Below are positions 32,198 to 41,855 of a stretch of DNA of 64,000 nt, piece after piece (positions within the stretch are counted from its first letter, which is position 1; the number at the start of each line of letters is the position of its first letter). The position numbers were made by a program, and so were the translations under genes. The notes below the pieces were generated by a model that did not search any database, was not told the DNA's origin, and worked only from the letters and a program-made list of their open reading frames with translations. This stretch comes from Haloglomus salinum (GTDB taxonomy: Archaea > Halobacteriota > Halobacteria > Halobacteriales > Haloarculaceae), in assembly GCF_024298825.1 (NCBI RefSeq), contig NZ_CP101153.1:1302001-1366000 (forward strand), written 5' to 3'.

Positions 32198-33583
32198 ATG
32201 AAAGTCAAGACGGCGGATGCGGCCGGCGTCTCCCTCCGCAAGGCCCTCATCTACGGGACGACGACGGCCCTGCTGGTCGGCGCCCTCACCCTCCCGGCGC
32301 TGGTCTCCGTCGCCTACGAGCGGACCCTCCGGACGGTCCTGCTGGTGTTGCTGCTGGGACTAGTGGGACGAACCTACCTGAGTTCGCTGCTCGCGTTCGC
32401 ACGGACCGAGCCGCCGGGCGGGATGCCCGACGACCTGCCGCTCGTGAGCGTCGTCATCCCGGCGTACAACGAGGAACCGGTCCTCGCGGACACCATCGAG
32501 GCCGCGCTGGCGCTCGACTACCCGCACGAGTGTCTCGAGATCGTCGTCTGCTACGAGGCCGACTCGACCGACCGCACCGGCGAGATCGCCGAGCGCTACG
32601 GCGCCGAGTACGACGCCGTCAAGGCCGTCGAACGGGACGAGCCGGGCGGTGGCAAGGCCAAGGCGACCAACTACGCGCTCCAGTACGCCACGGGCGACCT
32701 CATCGCCTCCATCGACGCCGACCACGAGTTCGCCCCCGACGCGGTCTCGCGAGCGGTGCGCTGGTTCGAGAGCGACGACGACATCTGGTGCGTGAAGGGT
32801 CGGTGCTACGGCCGGAACCCGACCGACTCGCTGCTCGCGCTCCACGCGACCGTCGAGCGCCACATCGCCGAGCTCGCGGACCTGTTCGGCCGGCAGGTGT
32901 TCGGCGGCTTCACCATCTTCGGCGGCGGCCAGGCGTTCTTCCGCGCCGAGATGTTCGACGAACTCGGGATGTTCGACGAGGACGTCCTCGTCGAGGACAT
33001 CGACATGTCCGCGCGCATCCACGCCCACGGCAAGCGCCTGCAGGTCGACCCCTACATCCTCACGTTCGAGGAGAACCCCGCCACCCTATCGGGCTGGTGG
33101 AGCCAGCGCTCGCGCTGGGCCCGTGGCTGGATGCAGGTCGCGGTGCGACACCTCCTGCCGCTCTCGCGTAACGGGACGCTGAACCTCCGCCAGCGCGCCG
33201 ACGCCGCCTACACCTTCGGCTACGCGCTGCTACCGGTCCTCCTCGTCCTCGTCGCGCCCCTGTTCGTCCTCGACCGGTTCGTCCTCGACAGTTCGACGTG
33301 GCTCCCGTACGACGACTACCTCTGGACCGCCATCGGGCTGGGGCCGGTCGTCTGCTCGTATCTCATCTTCGCACGGGACTGGCGCGAGGGCTACTCCCAT
33401 CACCCCGCGGAGTACCTGGCCGCGTTCACGCTCTGGTTCTACTTCTTCTTCCAGAGCATCGTCTACGTCGTCGCCTTCCTCGACGAGTTCGTCTTCGACA
33501 CCGAGTCGGTGTACGTGACGACCTCGCGGTCGGGCGCGCCGGACGAACCCGAACCGGAGCACTCGCCGACGACGGACGACTAA
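32198..33583 (+). CDS. Membrane glycosyltransferase family 2 (cellulose/chitin-synthase-like)
   Basis: A 461-residue processive-type GT2. Two N-terminal helices are followed by the catalytic domain VSVVIPAYNEEPVLADTIEA, then IDADHEF (DxD), FGGGQAFFR, VLVEDIDMSARI (ED) and QRSRWARGW (QxxRW-like). All catalytic acidic residues are present. Three or more C-terminal helices follow. Such enzymes make surface polysaccharide such as hyaluronan, poly-GlcNAc or cellulose-like chains. The product here is unknown. It shares a divergent promoter region with the GT39 gene. Confidence 0.93.
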   Translation: MKVKTADAAGVSLRKALIYGTTTALLVGALTLPALVSVAYERTLRTVLLVLLLGLVGRTYLSSLLAFARTEPPGGMPDDLPLVSVVIPAYNEEPVLADTIEAALALDYPHECLEIVVCYEADSTDRTGEIAERYGAEYDAVKAVERDEPGGGKAKATNYALQYATGDLIASIDADHEFAPDAVSRAVRWFESDDDIWCVKGRCYGRNPTDSLLALHATVERHIAELADLFGRQVFGGFTIFGGGQAFFRAEMFDELGMFDEDVLVEDIDMSARIHAHGKRLQVDPYILTFEENPATLSGWWSQRSRWARGWMQVAVRHLLPLSRNGTLNLRQRADAAYTFGYALLPVLLVLVAPLFVLDRFVLDSSTWLPYDDYLWTAIGLGPVVCSYLIFARDWREGYSHHPAEYLAAFTLWFYFFFQSIVYVVAFLDEFVFDTESVYVTTSRSGAPDEPEPEHSPTTDD

Positions 33584-33620
33584 CACGAGAGTCCGGTGAT
33601 TCGGTCCGGGGGACGCCGAG

Positions 33621-33869
33621 CTAGTAGTTCCGCCGTCGGCCGAAGGTCCGGGTCACGACGCGCCCGGAGACGATGACCATCCCGAGGATGGAGATGAACA
33701 GTATCAGCGCCGCCGTACGGTTGACGAACCACGGGAGCTCCGTGTACCGCAGGACAGCGTACATCGTCCCGATGGCCAGGCAGAGCCCGACACCCAGCGC
33801 TGTCTCGGCGGTTCGCGACCGATACCACGGTCTCGGTGCTGGGAAGGACTCGGCGTCGGGTGTGGTCAT
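33621..33869 (-). CDS. Small two-helix membrane protein (82 aa)
   Basis: An 82-residue protein with helices ALGVGLCLAIGTMYAVL and AALILFISILGMVIVS and a basic tail (RTFGRRRNY). It ends with TAG, converging on the GT2 gene. It lies 71 bases before (5' of, on the plus map) the Pit transporter end and is probably independent of it. Function unknown. Confidence 0.65.
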   Translation of the reverse strand: MTTPDAESFPAPRPWYRSRTAETALGVGLCLAIGTMYAVLRYTELPWFVNRTAALILFISILGMVIVSGRVVTRTFGRRRNY

Positions 33870-33940
33870 GGGTGACGCATCTCGCCGATACCGAGGATTG
33901 GACCCCGAATGGTTTGGGTGTAACGGCTAGCCGAGGCAGC

Positions 33941-35191
33941 TCACAGGACCAGCAGGAACACGGGATACGAGGCCGTGACCGCGAGCGCGGGTGTCAGCAC
34001 CCACATCGAGGCGATGCGTTTGGCCGCCGCGGCGTCGAACAGGCTCCGCTCGTCGAGGTCCGCGGGCCCCTCCGCACCGACCTCCGGCACGTCCGGCACC
34101 TCCTCGGGCGGCTCTGCCGGCTCCTCGTGTCGTGCGATGTCGCCGATGGTCGGGCCGGTGGGCGCCTCCTCGACGCGCGAGGTGACCAGCGCACCCGTCG
34201 AGACCTCCATATCCGGACGCTCGGGTGTCGGCGTCGCCAGCTCGGCCAGGGTCGCCGCCCGGCTCGCCCGGCCCCAACCCAGCCCGATGATGGTCGAGGT
34301 GGTGCTCACCGCCAGGCTCGCCGGGATGCCGAACTGGGAGAGCACCGTGATGACCGTGCCCCCGACCACGGAGACGATGAGCGACGCCAGGATGGGCAGT
34401 TCCGTGATGTCGTCGCCGATCGTCTCCAGCGTGCGCCGGGCGATGGTGAACCCGCCCAGCCCGAAGGCGACCACCGCGAGCAGGACGCCCTGGTCGACGG
34501 TGAGTGGCCCCTGCGCGCCGACGAGGGGCGCGACGGCGTTGGCCGCGTTCGACGCGCCCGCGGAGAACGCCATGTAACAGCCGATGACGACCACCGACAG
34601 GGAGCCGACGACGTCCCTGGCGGAGGCGTTCTCGTTGAACTGGGGACGTGGCACCCGCCCGGAGCGGTCGAACTGCACGAGGTGGAGGTCGAACGTCGTG
34701 AACGCGACGTAGCGGTCGAGATACGGGTAGACGTAGCGGCCGACGACGACGCCGACGGTGAAGCTCAGCAGCGGTGCGACGATCCACGCCGAGACGATGA
34801 CGAACATGAGCGCCTGGTTGAGCGAGTCCGAGGCCAGCCCCAGCCCGACGATGGCGCCGACCGCGGTCATCGAGGTCGACGCCGGGACGCCGTAGAGGTT
34901 CGAGATGAACAGCGACAGGCCCGTGAAGAAGAGGACGACGACGCTCGTGAGGGGCGTGAACTGCATCGCCGGGACGATGCTGCTGCTCATCGTCGCGATG
35001 ACGTTCCGGCCGACCGTCCAGGCGCCCAGGAAGGCGAACACGAGGAACAGCGCCGCCGCGGTCCCCTTCCGGACCAGCCGGGAGCCGACGGCCGGGCCGA
35101 ACGCCACCCCCGTCGAGGACCCGCCGATGTTGAATCCCACGAACACGGCCACGACGATTCCGGCCACGGTCAGCACGGTCAGCGCTACCAT
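33941..35191 (-). CDS. pit: PiT-family inorganic phosphate transporter
   Basis: A 416-residue PiT family symporter (phosphate with H+ or Na+). Two inverted PiT repeats are visible: the first starts VAVFVGFNIGGSSTGVAFG and the second has MAFSAGASNAANAVAPLVGA, the signature at about residue 210. The canonical GANDxxN of the first repeat is GFNIGGS here, which I have seen described as usual for haloarchaeal members. A hydrophilic, acidic cytoplasmic loop of ~100 residues (PTPERPDMEVSTGA to EERSLFDAAAAKR region) separates the last helix. It is preceded on the same strand by a TrmB-type regulator 76 bases upstream. Confidence 0.92.
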   Translation of the reverse strand: MVALTVLTVAGIVVAVFVGFNIGGSSTGVAFGPAVGSRLVRKGTAAALFLVFAFLGAWTVGRNVIATMSSSIVPAMQFTPLTSVVVLFFTGLSLFISNLYGVPASTSMTAVGAIVGLGLASDSLNQALMFVIVSAWIVAPLLSFTVGVVVGRYVYPYLDRYVAFTTFDLHLVQFDRSGRVPRPQFNENASARDVVGSLSVVVIGCYMAFSAGASNAANAVAPLVGAQGPLTVDQGVLLAVVAFGLGGFTIARRTLETIGDDITELPILASLIVSVVGGTVITVLSQFGIPASLAVSTTSTIIGLGWGRASRAATLAELATPTPERPDMEVSTGALVTSRVEEAPTGPTIGDIARHEEPAEPPEEVPDVPEVGAEGPADLDERSLFDAAAAKRIASMWVLTPALAVTASYPVFLLVL

Positions 35192-35267
35192 GTTGTATCC
35201 GAGTCGGCATTGAGAGCGCTCCGGATATAACTCCCGGACCCGGCTCTGTGTCAGTCGGGGCGTCCCG

Positions 35268-36074
35268 CTACAGCACCAGTTCCTCGGCGGCCTCCCACCG
35301 CGGTCTGAACTCCTCGCGGACGCTGCCGGCGAACTCACGGTCCTTGAGGTTGAGCATCGCGAACACCTCCTCGCTCTGGAGCGGGTGGGGCACCTCGATG
35401 ACGACCTCGTTCTGGTCGACCAGCGTGAACGTGCCGGAGACGTCCTCGACGGTGCGGACCTCGAAGCCGTCGTACTCGGAGAGCGTCTCGCGGTAGCGGT
35501 CGCCGAACTCCGGCGGGAGCGTCGGCACCAGTGCAGGCTTCATCAGGAAGTCCACCTCGACATCACGTTCGAGCGCCTCCTGCAGCCCGTCGAGCAGCGC
35601 GTTGCCGACCTCGCGGATGTCGAAGTAGCGCTCCGTGTACGTCGAGAGGACGATGACGATGCGCGAGTCGGCGGCCGCGATGCGTTCGAGCAGGAGGCCG
35701 GCGGCCTCGTCGGCACCGACCGCGGCCGTCCAGAACCGCTCCTCGACCGGCTCCGCGGTCTCCAGTTCCCCCTCCAGCTCGTCGACGATTGACTCGTACT
35801 GGCTTGCCTTCTCCTCGAGTTCGCGCTTCTTGTCCTCCAGGAGCCGGTCCAGCGCCGTCTCGGGCTCGACGGCGACGTACTTCTTCGGCCGGCTCGCGGA
35901 CTGGGACCGGACGAGGTTGTACTGCTCGATGCTGTTGAGCACGTCGTAGATGCGGCCCATCGGCACGTCACTGACCCGTGACAGCTCCTTCGCCGTCGTG
36001 GGGCCCGTCTTCAGTAGTGACCGATAGGCCCGTGCCTCGTACTCCGACAGTCCGAGGTCCCTGAGACTCGCCAT
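35268..36074 (-). CDS. TrmB-family transcription regulator
   Basis: A 268-residue regulator. The N-terminal TrmB winged helix reads LSEYEARAYRSLLKTGPTTA and VSDVPMGRIYDVLNSIEQYN. A coiled coil (DKKRELEEKASQYESIVDEL) at ~90-120 links to a C-terminal alpha/beta domain (DSRIVIVLSTYTERYFDI) that in relatives binds a sugar or another effector. It sits directly upstream of the Pit transporter gene, so it probably controls phosphate uptake; the effector cannot be read from the sequence. Start chosen at MASLRDLGLSEYE, where the conserved domain begins. Confidence 0.9.
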   Translation of the reverse strand: MASLRDLGLSEYEARAYRSLLKTGPTTAKELSRVSDVPMGRIYDVLNSIEQYNLVRSQSASRPKKYVAVEPETALDRLLEDKKRELEEKASQYESIVDELEGELETAEPVEERFWTAAVGADEAAGLLLERIAAADSRIVIVLSTYTERYFDIREVGNALLDGLQEALERDVEVDFLMKPALVPTLPPEFGDRYRETLSEYDGFEVRTVEDVSGTFTLVDQNEVVIEVPHPLQSEEVFAMLNLKDREFAGSVREEFRPRWEAAEELVL

Positions 36075-36166
36075 ACCGGCGTCTCGACGGCACCACTCAT
36101 AAACACTGATGAAGTTTACCCGTCTCGTCAGTTGTTTCCCCGAGCCGGGCACCGAGCCGGGCGCCG

Positions 36167-37813
36167 TCAGTCGAACTCTGCGACGACGGTCGCCAGCTCG
36201 GCCGGGTCGCTCGCGGCCTCGGAGGTCGACTCGCCGCGGTGTGCGACCGCGTCCTCGCGGTCACCCGGAACCACGACCTTCTCGTGGTCGGCCACGCGGA
36301 GCGCGGCGCGGTGGAGGTCGCTCCCGGCGGGCGGCGTCTCGACCACGAGCGGGTCGTTGACGTGCCGGGCGCAGGCGGTCGCGTAGCCCGCCACCTCGAC
36401 ACCCATGCGTCCGGCGGCGCCCGCGAACGCTTCGAGCGCGGCGGCCGCCGCCTCGCGGTACGACCCGTCGCCGGTGAGCGCCGCGAGGTCGAGCAGGCCA
36501 TCGGCGGCCTCGACGTTCGTGTCCAGCGGGCGGAGCGGACGGTCCAGCAGCCCCGGCCCGTCGGCGGGCCCGTCCCGGAACGCGCCGGTGTCGTCCTGCA
36601 GGTCGAGCATCGCGTCGGCGACCGCACGGGCAGCGTCGAGCCAGCGGTCCCCGCCGAGGACCTGCGCCGCCGTGGTGAGGCCCGTCAGGAGGCGCGCCTG
36701 GTCGACGAGCAGGCCGGACTCGACGACCTCATCCTCGGCGGCCATCGCGGGCGGGAAGTGCGTCACCTCGCCGTCGTCGACGAGTTCGTCGAGCACCGTC
36801 TCGAGCGCGCGCTCGGCATAGCGTGCGGCGGGAGAGTGGTCCGTGACGGCGTGGTATCGGAGGAGCGCGTCGGCCGCGAGGCCGTTCCGGTCGGCGAAGA
36901 CGGTCTCGTCGACGTGGGGCGGCTCGGCGTCCTCGCGGGCGCTCGCCGAGAGGGTGAAGTAGTCGCCGCCGGCCTGACTCCCGGCGAACGCACCGCGCTC
37001 GCCCGCGTCGCCGACCCAGAGGTCCGTCGTGAGGTAGTCGACGGTGGCTTCGGCGGCCTCGCGGTACGTCTCCGACCCGGTGTAGAGGTACCCTGCCGCG
37101 AACGCACGGACCAGGGCGGCGTTCTCGTCGGTGAGCTTCTCGCGGTGGAGGCCGGACCAGTCCCGGCTGTCGGCGTAGCGGTAGAAGCCGCCGTCGTAGG
37201 TGTCGAGCAGGTGGGCGTGGATGGCCTCCAGCGTGCGTGTGGCGTGGTCGCGGGTGCGCTCGCGCTTGGCCGCGAACTCGACCGCGCGAGGGAGCGGGAA
37301 CTTCGCCCCCTCACCCCAGCCGCCGAACTCCTCGTCGAAGCCGGCGGTGACGCGGTCGACCATGTGTGCCTCGACCTGCGAGGTGACCTCGCCGGCGGGT
37401 GGCTCGTCGTCCAGTGCGCGGGGGACAGAGCCCGCACCTGTCCCCTTCGCGTCCCAGGTCCGGCGCACCGAATCGAGGATGTCGCGGAACCCCTCGAGCC
37501 CCAGATAGCCCGCCGCGGTGAGCACCTCGCCGTCGGGCGTGAGGAAGGCGGTCGCGGGGAAGCCCCCGACGTTGTAGCGTTCGCGCACGCGGGGCTGGCG
37601 GTCGGCGTCCACGCGGACGGTGACGAACCCGTCCTTCAGGTGGGCGGCGACCCGTGGCTCGGCGTACGTCTCCTCGTCCATCGCCCGGCAGTGGGTGCAC
37701 CACGGTGCCGTCACCGACAGCAGCACGGGCCAGGTCCGTGCGTCGGCGGCGTCGAAGGCGTCGGTACCCCACTCGCGCCACTCAACCAGCGTCTCTGCGG
37801 CGGCCTCGTCCAT
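36167..37813 (-). CDS. Thioredoxin-domain (DUF255/YyaL-like) protein, short form
   Basis: A 548-residue protein. The N-terminal ~110 residues form a thioredoxin fold with SVTAPWCTHCRAMDEETY (CxxC) and the cis-Pro region GGFPATAFLTPDG. The rest is an alpha/alpha-barrel like six-hairpin glycosidases (KFPLPRAVEFAA, DYFTLSASARED, VFADRNGLAADALLR). YyaL/SPATA20 relatives are usually about 650-720 residues, so this is a shortened version. The usual CHWCH of the family is CTHC here. A role in redox or thiol chemistry is likely but unproven. Start MDEAAAETLVEW. Confidence 0.88.
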   Translation of the reverse strand: MDEAAAETLVEWREWGTDAFDAADARTWPVLLSVTAPWCTHCRAMDEETYAEPRVAAHLKDGFVTVRVDADRQPRVRERYNVGGFPATAFLTPDGEVLTAAGYLGLEGFRDILDSVRRTWDAKGTGAGSVPRALDDEPPAGEVTSQVEAHMVDRVTAGFDEEFGGWGEGAKFPLPRAVEFAAKRERTRDHATRTLEAIHAHLLDTYDGGFYRYADSRDWSGLHREKLTDENAALVRAFAAGYLYTGSETYREAAEATVDYLTTDLWVGDAGERGAFAGSQAGGDYFTLSASAREDAEPPHVDETVFADRNGLAADALLRYHAVTDHSPAARYAERALETVLDELVDDGEVTHFPPAMAAEDEVVESGLLVDQARLLTGLTTAAQVLGGDRWLDAARAVADAMLDLQDDTGAFRDGPADGPGLLDRPLRPLDTNVEAADGLLDLAALTGDGSYREAAAAALEAFAGAAGRMGVEVAGYATACARHVNDPLVVETPPAGSDLHRAALRVADHEKVVVPGDREDAVAHRGESTSEAASDPAELATVVAEFD

Positions 37814-38007
37814 ATCCGAGCGAGGAGAGTCCCGGTGGAAAGGGTGTCGTTCGGGGGCGTGCGGTCCCGTTGGGAACCCCTCGACGCTCCGAATCACCTC
37901 GACGACGGGACGGTGTCACCGGGACCTTGCCAGTTATTTACCGATGGGGCGAGACGGGGGGATATGGACACAGGACTATCGAGCAGCCGTAGCTCCCAGC
38001 CCCTCCG

Positions 38008-39336
38008 ATGGTGAACGTCGCGCTCTCGCTGGCGCAGGTCGCCGTCGCGCTGGTGCTGGTGGTACTCAACGGCTTCTTCGTCGCTGCGGAGTTCGCCTTC
38101 GTGCGGATACGGGGGACGTCAGTGGAACAACTCGCCGCGGAGGGCCGCCCCGGTTCGGGGACGCTCCAGGAGGTGATGGTAGACCTCGACGACTATCTCG
38201 CGACGACGCAACTCGGCATCACCATCGCCTCGCTGGGACTGGGGTGGGTCGGCGAACCCGCCGTCGCATCGCTCATCGAGCCCGTGCTGGCGCCGGTTCT
38301 CCCCACGAACCTCATCCATCTGGTCGCCTTCGCGGTCGGCTTCAGTCTCATCACGTTCCTCCACGTCGTCTTCGGTGAGCTCGCACCCAAGACGCTCGCC
38401 ATCGCCCAGACCGAGCGACTCTCGCTGTTCCTCGCCCCGCCGATGAAGCTCTTCTACTACATCCTCTATCCGGGCATCGTCGTCTTCAACGGGGCTGCCA
38501 ACGCGTTCACGCGAGCGCTCGGCGTGCCCCCCGCCTCCGAGACGGACGAGACGCTCGGCGAGCGGGAGCTCCTCCGGGTACTGACGCGGTCCGGCGAGGA
38601 AGGGGATATCGATGTCGCGGAAGTGACGATGATAGAGCGGGTCTTCGACCTCGACGACACCGTGGTGCGGGAGGTCATGGTCCCACGACCGGACGTGGTG
38701 AGCGTTCCGGCGGACGCCTCGCTCTCCGAACTCCAGTCGGTCATCCTCGAGACCGGACATACGCGCTATCCGGTTCTCGATGCCGACGATGCCGACCAGG
38801 TGGTCGGGTTCGTCGACGTCAAGGACGTGCTCCGAGCCGAGGTGGAGGACGGGGAGACCGAGTCGGTCGGCGACATCGCCCGCGAGATCATCATCGCCCC
38901 CGAGACGATGGCACTGAGCGATCTCCTGCGGCAGTTCAGGGAGGACCACCAGCAGATGGCCGCGGTCATCGACGAGTGGGGGGCGTTCGAGGGGATCGCG
39001 ACCGTCGAAGACGTCGTCGAGGCGCTCGTCGGGGACCTCCGAGACGAGTTCGATCTGGACGAACACGAACCCTCGGTCCGAGAGCGTGACGCCGAGGGAT
39101 ACGACATCGACGGCGGCGTCCCGTTGTCGAAGGTCAACGAGACGCTCGAGGGAGACTTCACGAGCGAGGAGGTCGAGACGATCGGCGGACTGGTGCTCGA
39201 ACGGCTCAACCGCGCACCGGAACGTGGCGACCGCGTCGAGGTCGCCGGGTACGTCGTCGAGGTGACGAGCGTGGAGGGGACCCGCATCTCGACGGTCCGG
39301 GTCCACCGAAAGCCGGACGAGCCAGTGACGGACTGA
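38008..39336 (+). CDS. HlyC/CorC-family (CNNM) membrane protein with CBS domains
   Basis: A 442-residue protein. The order is a DUF21/CNNM transmembrane domain (residues 1-190; NGFFVAAEFAFVRIRGTSVE, GWVGEPAVASLI), a CBS pair (about 210-335; REVMVPRPDVVSVPAD, VVGFVDVKDVL, AVIDEWGAFEGIATVEDVVE) and a C-terminal CorC_HlyC domain (about 355-435; DGGVPLSKVNETLEGDF). Family members are linked to magnesium or cobalt efflux and resistance. The nucleotide probably bound by the CBS pair is unknown. It is transcribed alone; a TATA-like TTATTTAC is at 37932-37940. Confidence 0.92.
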   Translation: MVNVALSLAQVAVALVLVVLNGFFVAAEFAFVRIRGTSVEQLAAEGRPGSGTLQEVMVDLDDYLATTQLGITIASLGLGWVGEPAVASLIEPVLAPVLPTNLIHLVAFAVGFSLITFLHVVFGELAPKTLAIAQTERLSLFLAPPMKLFYYILYPGIVVFNGAANAFTRALGVPPASETDETLGERELLRVLTRSGEEGDIDVAEVTMIERVFDLDDTVVREVMVPRPDVVSVPADASLSELQSVILETGHTRYPVLDADDADQVVGFVDVKDVLRAEVEDGETESVGDIAREIIIAPETMALSDLLRQFREDHQQMAAVIDEWGAFEGIATVEDVVEALVGDLRDEFDLDEHEPSVRERDAEGYDIDGGVPLSKVNETLEGDFTSEEVETIGGLVLERLNRAPERGDRVEVAGYVVEVTSVEGTRISTVRVHRKPDEPVTD

Positions 39337-39503
39337 GCAGGGGGCGACCGTGGATGGTGGGCCCGTTCGAACTCCCCATCGGCTCCTCCTCGGGAGCGCC
39401 GAGCCGTCCCCGGGGGTGGACACCTTCGGCGGCGATACCCGCTGAAACGTGTCATCCGAGCGTCTGACGCGGAGTTTTGTGGGTGGAGTCCGCAGGCCCC
39501 GGT

Positions 39504-40502
39504 ATGGCTAGCCTCACGGACGTGTACGAGGGCGGGGCCGGGGGGCCCGACCTGCGGCGGCTCTACCTCGGCGTGGGTCTGTTCCTCGTCGGGGCGGCCC
39601 TGACCGTCGGCGGCATCGTCGTCGGCACCTCGACGGGTGTCGCCGAGCTGCTCGGCCTGGATACGTTCGGCGCCCGCGAGATCGCGGGCATCGCGGCCGG
39701 CGTCGGCCTCCCAGTCACGTTCCTCGGCGTCGTGGTCGTCCTCCCCCAGACGACCCGGCGCGTCAACGCGGCCGCCGTCCTCGGTAGCGCGGTGGCCCTG
39801 TTCGGTGTCGTCCTGTTCACCCGGGTCTACCCCCAGGCCTGGTTCGACAACGCGTTCCCGGTCGTCGCGGTCTACTTCGTCGGCATGATGACGACGCTGT
39901 GGGCGCTGTTCAGCGCCGTCGCGAGCTTCAAGACACGCAACGACCCCGGCGGCACGGTCGAGTTGCGGGTCACGGAGGGCGGCGAGACCCGCGTCGTCGA
40001 GGTATCGAACCAGAGCCTCGCGCAGAAGCTCGGCGGCATCGGGCTGATGGGCGGGACGCCCGACGGGAACGTCGAGACCCAGACCGCCGGCTCCGCGGCT
40101 ACCTCGACCGCGAGTACGAACACCACCAGTGAGGGGGCCGAGGTCATGTCCTCCTCGAACGACGAGTCGGAGTCGCTGACCGAGCGCGTCCGGTCGAACA
40201 CCGGCCGCAACCAGCGCCACGCCGGACGCGGGGACGCCACGGGCGCGGGCAGCCACGGCGGTGAGCGCCGAGCACGAGCCTCGTCGGGCGTGTCCGACGG
40301 CGGCACCACCACCGAGGACGCCGAGGTGTTCTCCGGCGGCGTCGACGCCGACCCCCACCCCAACCAGGACCTCTACTGCGGCAACTGCTCGCACTTCCGG
40401 TACGTCCGCACCGACCAGGGCATGCAGCCCTACTGTGGCCTCCACAGCGAGGTCATGGACGACATGGACGCCTGCGAGGAGTGGAACCCGAACAACCAGT
40501 AA
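39504..40502 (+). CDS. DUF7139-type membrane protein with zinc-binding tail
   Basis: A 332-residue protein starting MASLTDVYEGGAGGPDLRR. Four hydrophobic helices lie at about 20-45, 58-80, 92-112 and 122-145. A soluble strand region with EGGETRVVEV, a long Ser/Thr/Gly-rich linker (~190-275) and a C-terminal Cys/His cluster (YCGNCSHFRYV, QPYCGLHSEVM, MDACEEW) follow. The Cys/His pattern could bind one or two zinc ions. It matches a conserved haloarchaeal family (DUF7139, from memory) of unknown function. Confidence 0.8.
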   Translation: MASLTDVYEGGAGGPDLRRLYLGVGLFLVGAALTVGGIVVGTSTGVAELLGLDTFGAREIAGIAAGVGLPVTFLGVVVVLPQTTRRVNAAAVLGSAVALFGVVLFTRVYPQAWFDNAFPVVAVYFVGMMTTLWALFSAVASFKTRNDPGGTVELRVTEGGETRVVEVSNQSLAQKLGGIGLMGGTPDGNVETQTAGSAATSTASTNTTSEGAEVMSSSNDESESLTERVRSNTGRNQRHAGRGDATGAGSHGGERRARASSGVSDGGTTTEDAEVFSGGVDADPHPNQDLYCGNCSHFRYVRTDQGMQPYCGLHSEVMDDMDACEEWNPNNQ

Positions 40503-40567
40503 CGCCCGATTTCTGCGTTCTTCCGGTGTTTTGGGCCGTACCCGCCATCTTCGAGCGTTATTTCGGC

Positions 40568-41050
40568 CTACGACGCGTTCTCCGTGCGTATCTCGGCGAG
40601 CGTCTCGGCCACCCGGTCCCAGTGGCTCCCCTGCCAGAACTGCTGGCCGCACCGCTCGCACCGCCAGACCGGGCGGTCATCGGGGGCGTGGGGGTCGCGG
40701 TCGGCGTCGGCCGTGAGGCGTTCGACGGGGCCGTTGCAGGCCCCACAGCGCGCGGGCTGGTCGGCCAGCGAGAGCGCGAGACCCGCGTCGTGCAGTTCCC
40801 GGAGCTGGTCGGCCACGTCGCGTGATTCGAGCAGGAAGCCACGGTCGCCGGCCCGCACAGCTAGCTGGGCATCGCGCGTGAGGAGCGTCCGGTCCTCGGC
40901 GCGGGCCGCCGCGAGCAGTTCGTCGTCGGCCTCGGTGTCCCGGTGGTCGTCGAGCGCGTACGCCGCGTCGTAGCCACACATCCGGAGGTAGGTGGCGAGC
41001 TTGCCCAGCATGGCGTCGAGCAGGAACGGGCCGGTGGGGACCTCGGGCAT
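40568..41050 (-). CDS. Mut7-C RNase domain protein
   Basis: A 160-residue PIN-fold protein of the Mut7-C family. The N-terminal FLLDAMLGKLATYLRMCGYD contains the first acidic residue, DRTLLTRDAQLAVRA the second cluster, and the C-terminal zinc ribbon has RCGACNGP and WRCERCGQQFWQ. The family is predicted to be an RNase because of the PIN fold. Targets are unknown. It converges on the DUF7139-type gene, 65 bases apart. Confidence 0.88.
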   Translation of the reverse strand: MPEVPTGPFLLDAMLGKLATYLRMCGYDAAYALDDHRDTEADDELLAAARAEDRTLLTRDAQLAVRAGDRGFLLESRDVADQLRELHDAGLALSLADQPARCGACNGPVERLTADADRDPHAPDDRPVWRCERCGQQFWQGSHWDRVAETLAEIRTENAS

Positions 41051-41233
41051 CGGCCCGGCATAGGGGTCGGGGGATGCTGAGCGTGACGGCTACCGGGGGA
41101 CGCTCCCGCGAGAGCCGGGCCCCCACCCCGATAGCGCCCCGTCGCCTTCCCTATGCGGCCGCTAACCGGCAGGGCCGCCGTAGCCGGGTCGGAAGACCTT
41201 TACTCGCCGAACGGCCCCCTATCGACCACACAG

Positions 41234-41854
41234 ATGGCAACGGACGAGGCCGGCCGGTCGGTCGCCGCCCGTCGGTGGGTGCTCGATTACGGCGTGTTCG
41301 TCCTGTTCGGGACCATCGCGCTGGCCGGTATCTACCTGTTCCTCTCGCGGGACGCCGAGTTCGCCCGGCAGCTGCTCGCGAACGAGCGCTACTGGATGCC
41401 CGCGATGTTCGCGCTGTTCGTGCTGGAGGGTGCCATGTTGCTCTACTTCGCCCCCAGCGAGAGCCTCGTCCCGGTCGCGCTGCTCGTCATCGGGCAGTCG
41501 ACGCGGGACATCGCCGTCATCGTCGGCATCGCGGTGGTCGGCGCGACCGTCGGCCAGTACCTCCTGTTCCTGCTGGCGAAGCGTGGCGGCCGCGAGCGCC
41601 TGCTCGACCGGCCGTGGTTCCGGGTGAGCGAGGAGCGGCTGGAGCGGTTCGACGGCTGGTTCGACCGCTGGGGCCCGTACGTCGTCCCCGTCTCGAACTC
41701 GCTGCTGTTCACGCGGGGGATGCTCACCGTCCCGGCCGGCTTCGCGGAGATGGAGGACCACCACTTCGTGGCGCTGTCGGCGCTCGGGACGCTCGCGTTC
41801 GAACTCGCCCTCGCGGGGCTGGCGCTGGGCGTGTTCAGCTTCCTCGGCATCTGA
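41234..41854 (+). CDS. VTT-domain (DedA-like) membrane protein
   Basis: A 206-residue membrane protein from the ATG at 41234. The VTT (SNARE-associated) core spans about residues 70-200: FAPSESLVPVALLVIGQS, GATVGQYLLFLLAKRGGRER and PVSNSLLFTRGMLTVPAG, with the conserved Gly and Arg. DedA relatives act as lipid scramblases or flippases and influence membrane homeostasis. Another VTT gene is at 61244-61897. It converges with the flippase-like gene, with one base between stops. Confidence 0.85.
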   Translation: MATDEAGRSVAARRWVLDYGVFVLFGTIALAGIYLFLSRDAEFARQLLANERYWMPAMFALFVLEGAMLLYFAPSESLVPVALLVIGQSTRDIAVIVGIAVVGATVGQYLLFLLAKRGGRERLLDRPWFRVSEERLERFDGWFDRWGPYVVPVSNSLLFTRGMLTVPAGFAEMEDHHFVALSALGTLAFELALAGLALGVFSFLGI

Positions 41855-41855
41855 A

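Noticed and set aside
30355-33171. A 938-codon plus-strand frame over the GT39 gene that runs into the GT2 gene
   Set aside because: Opposite a clear GT39 membrane protein and out of frame with the GT2 gene; no recognisable domain.
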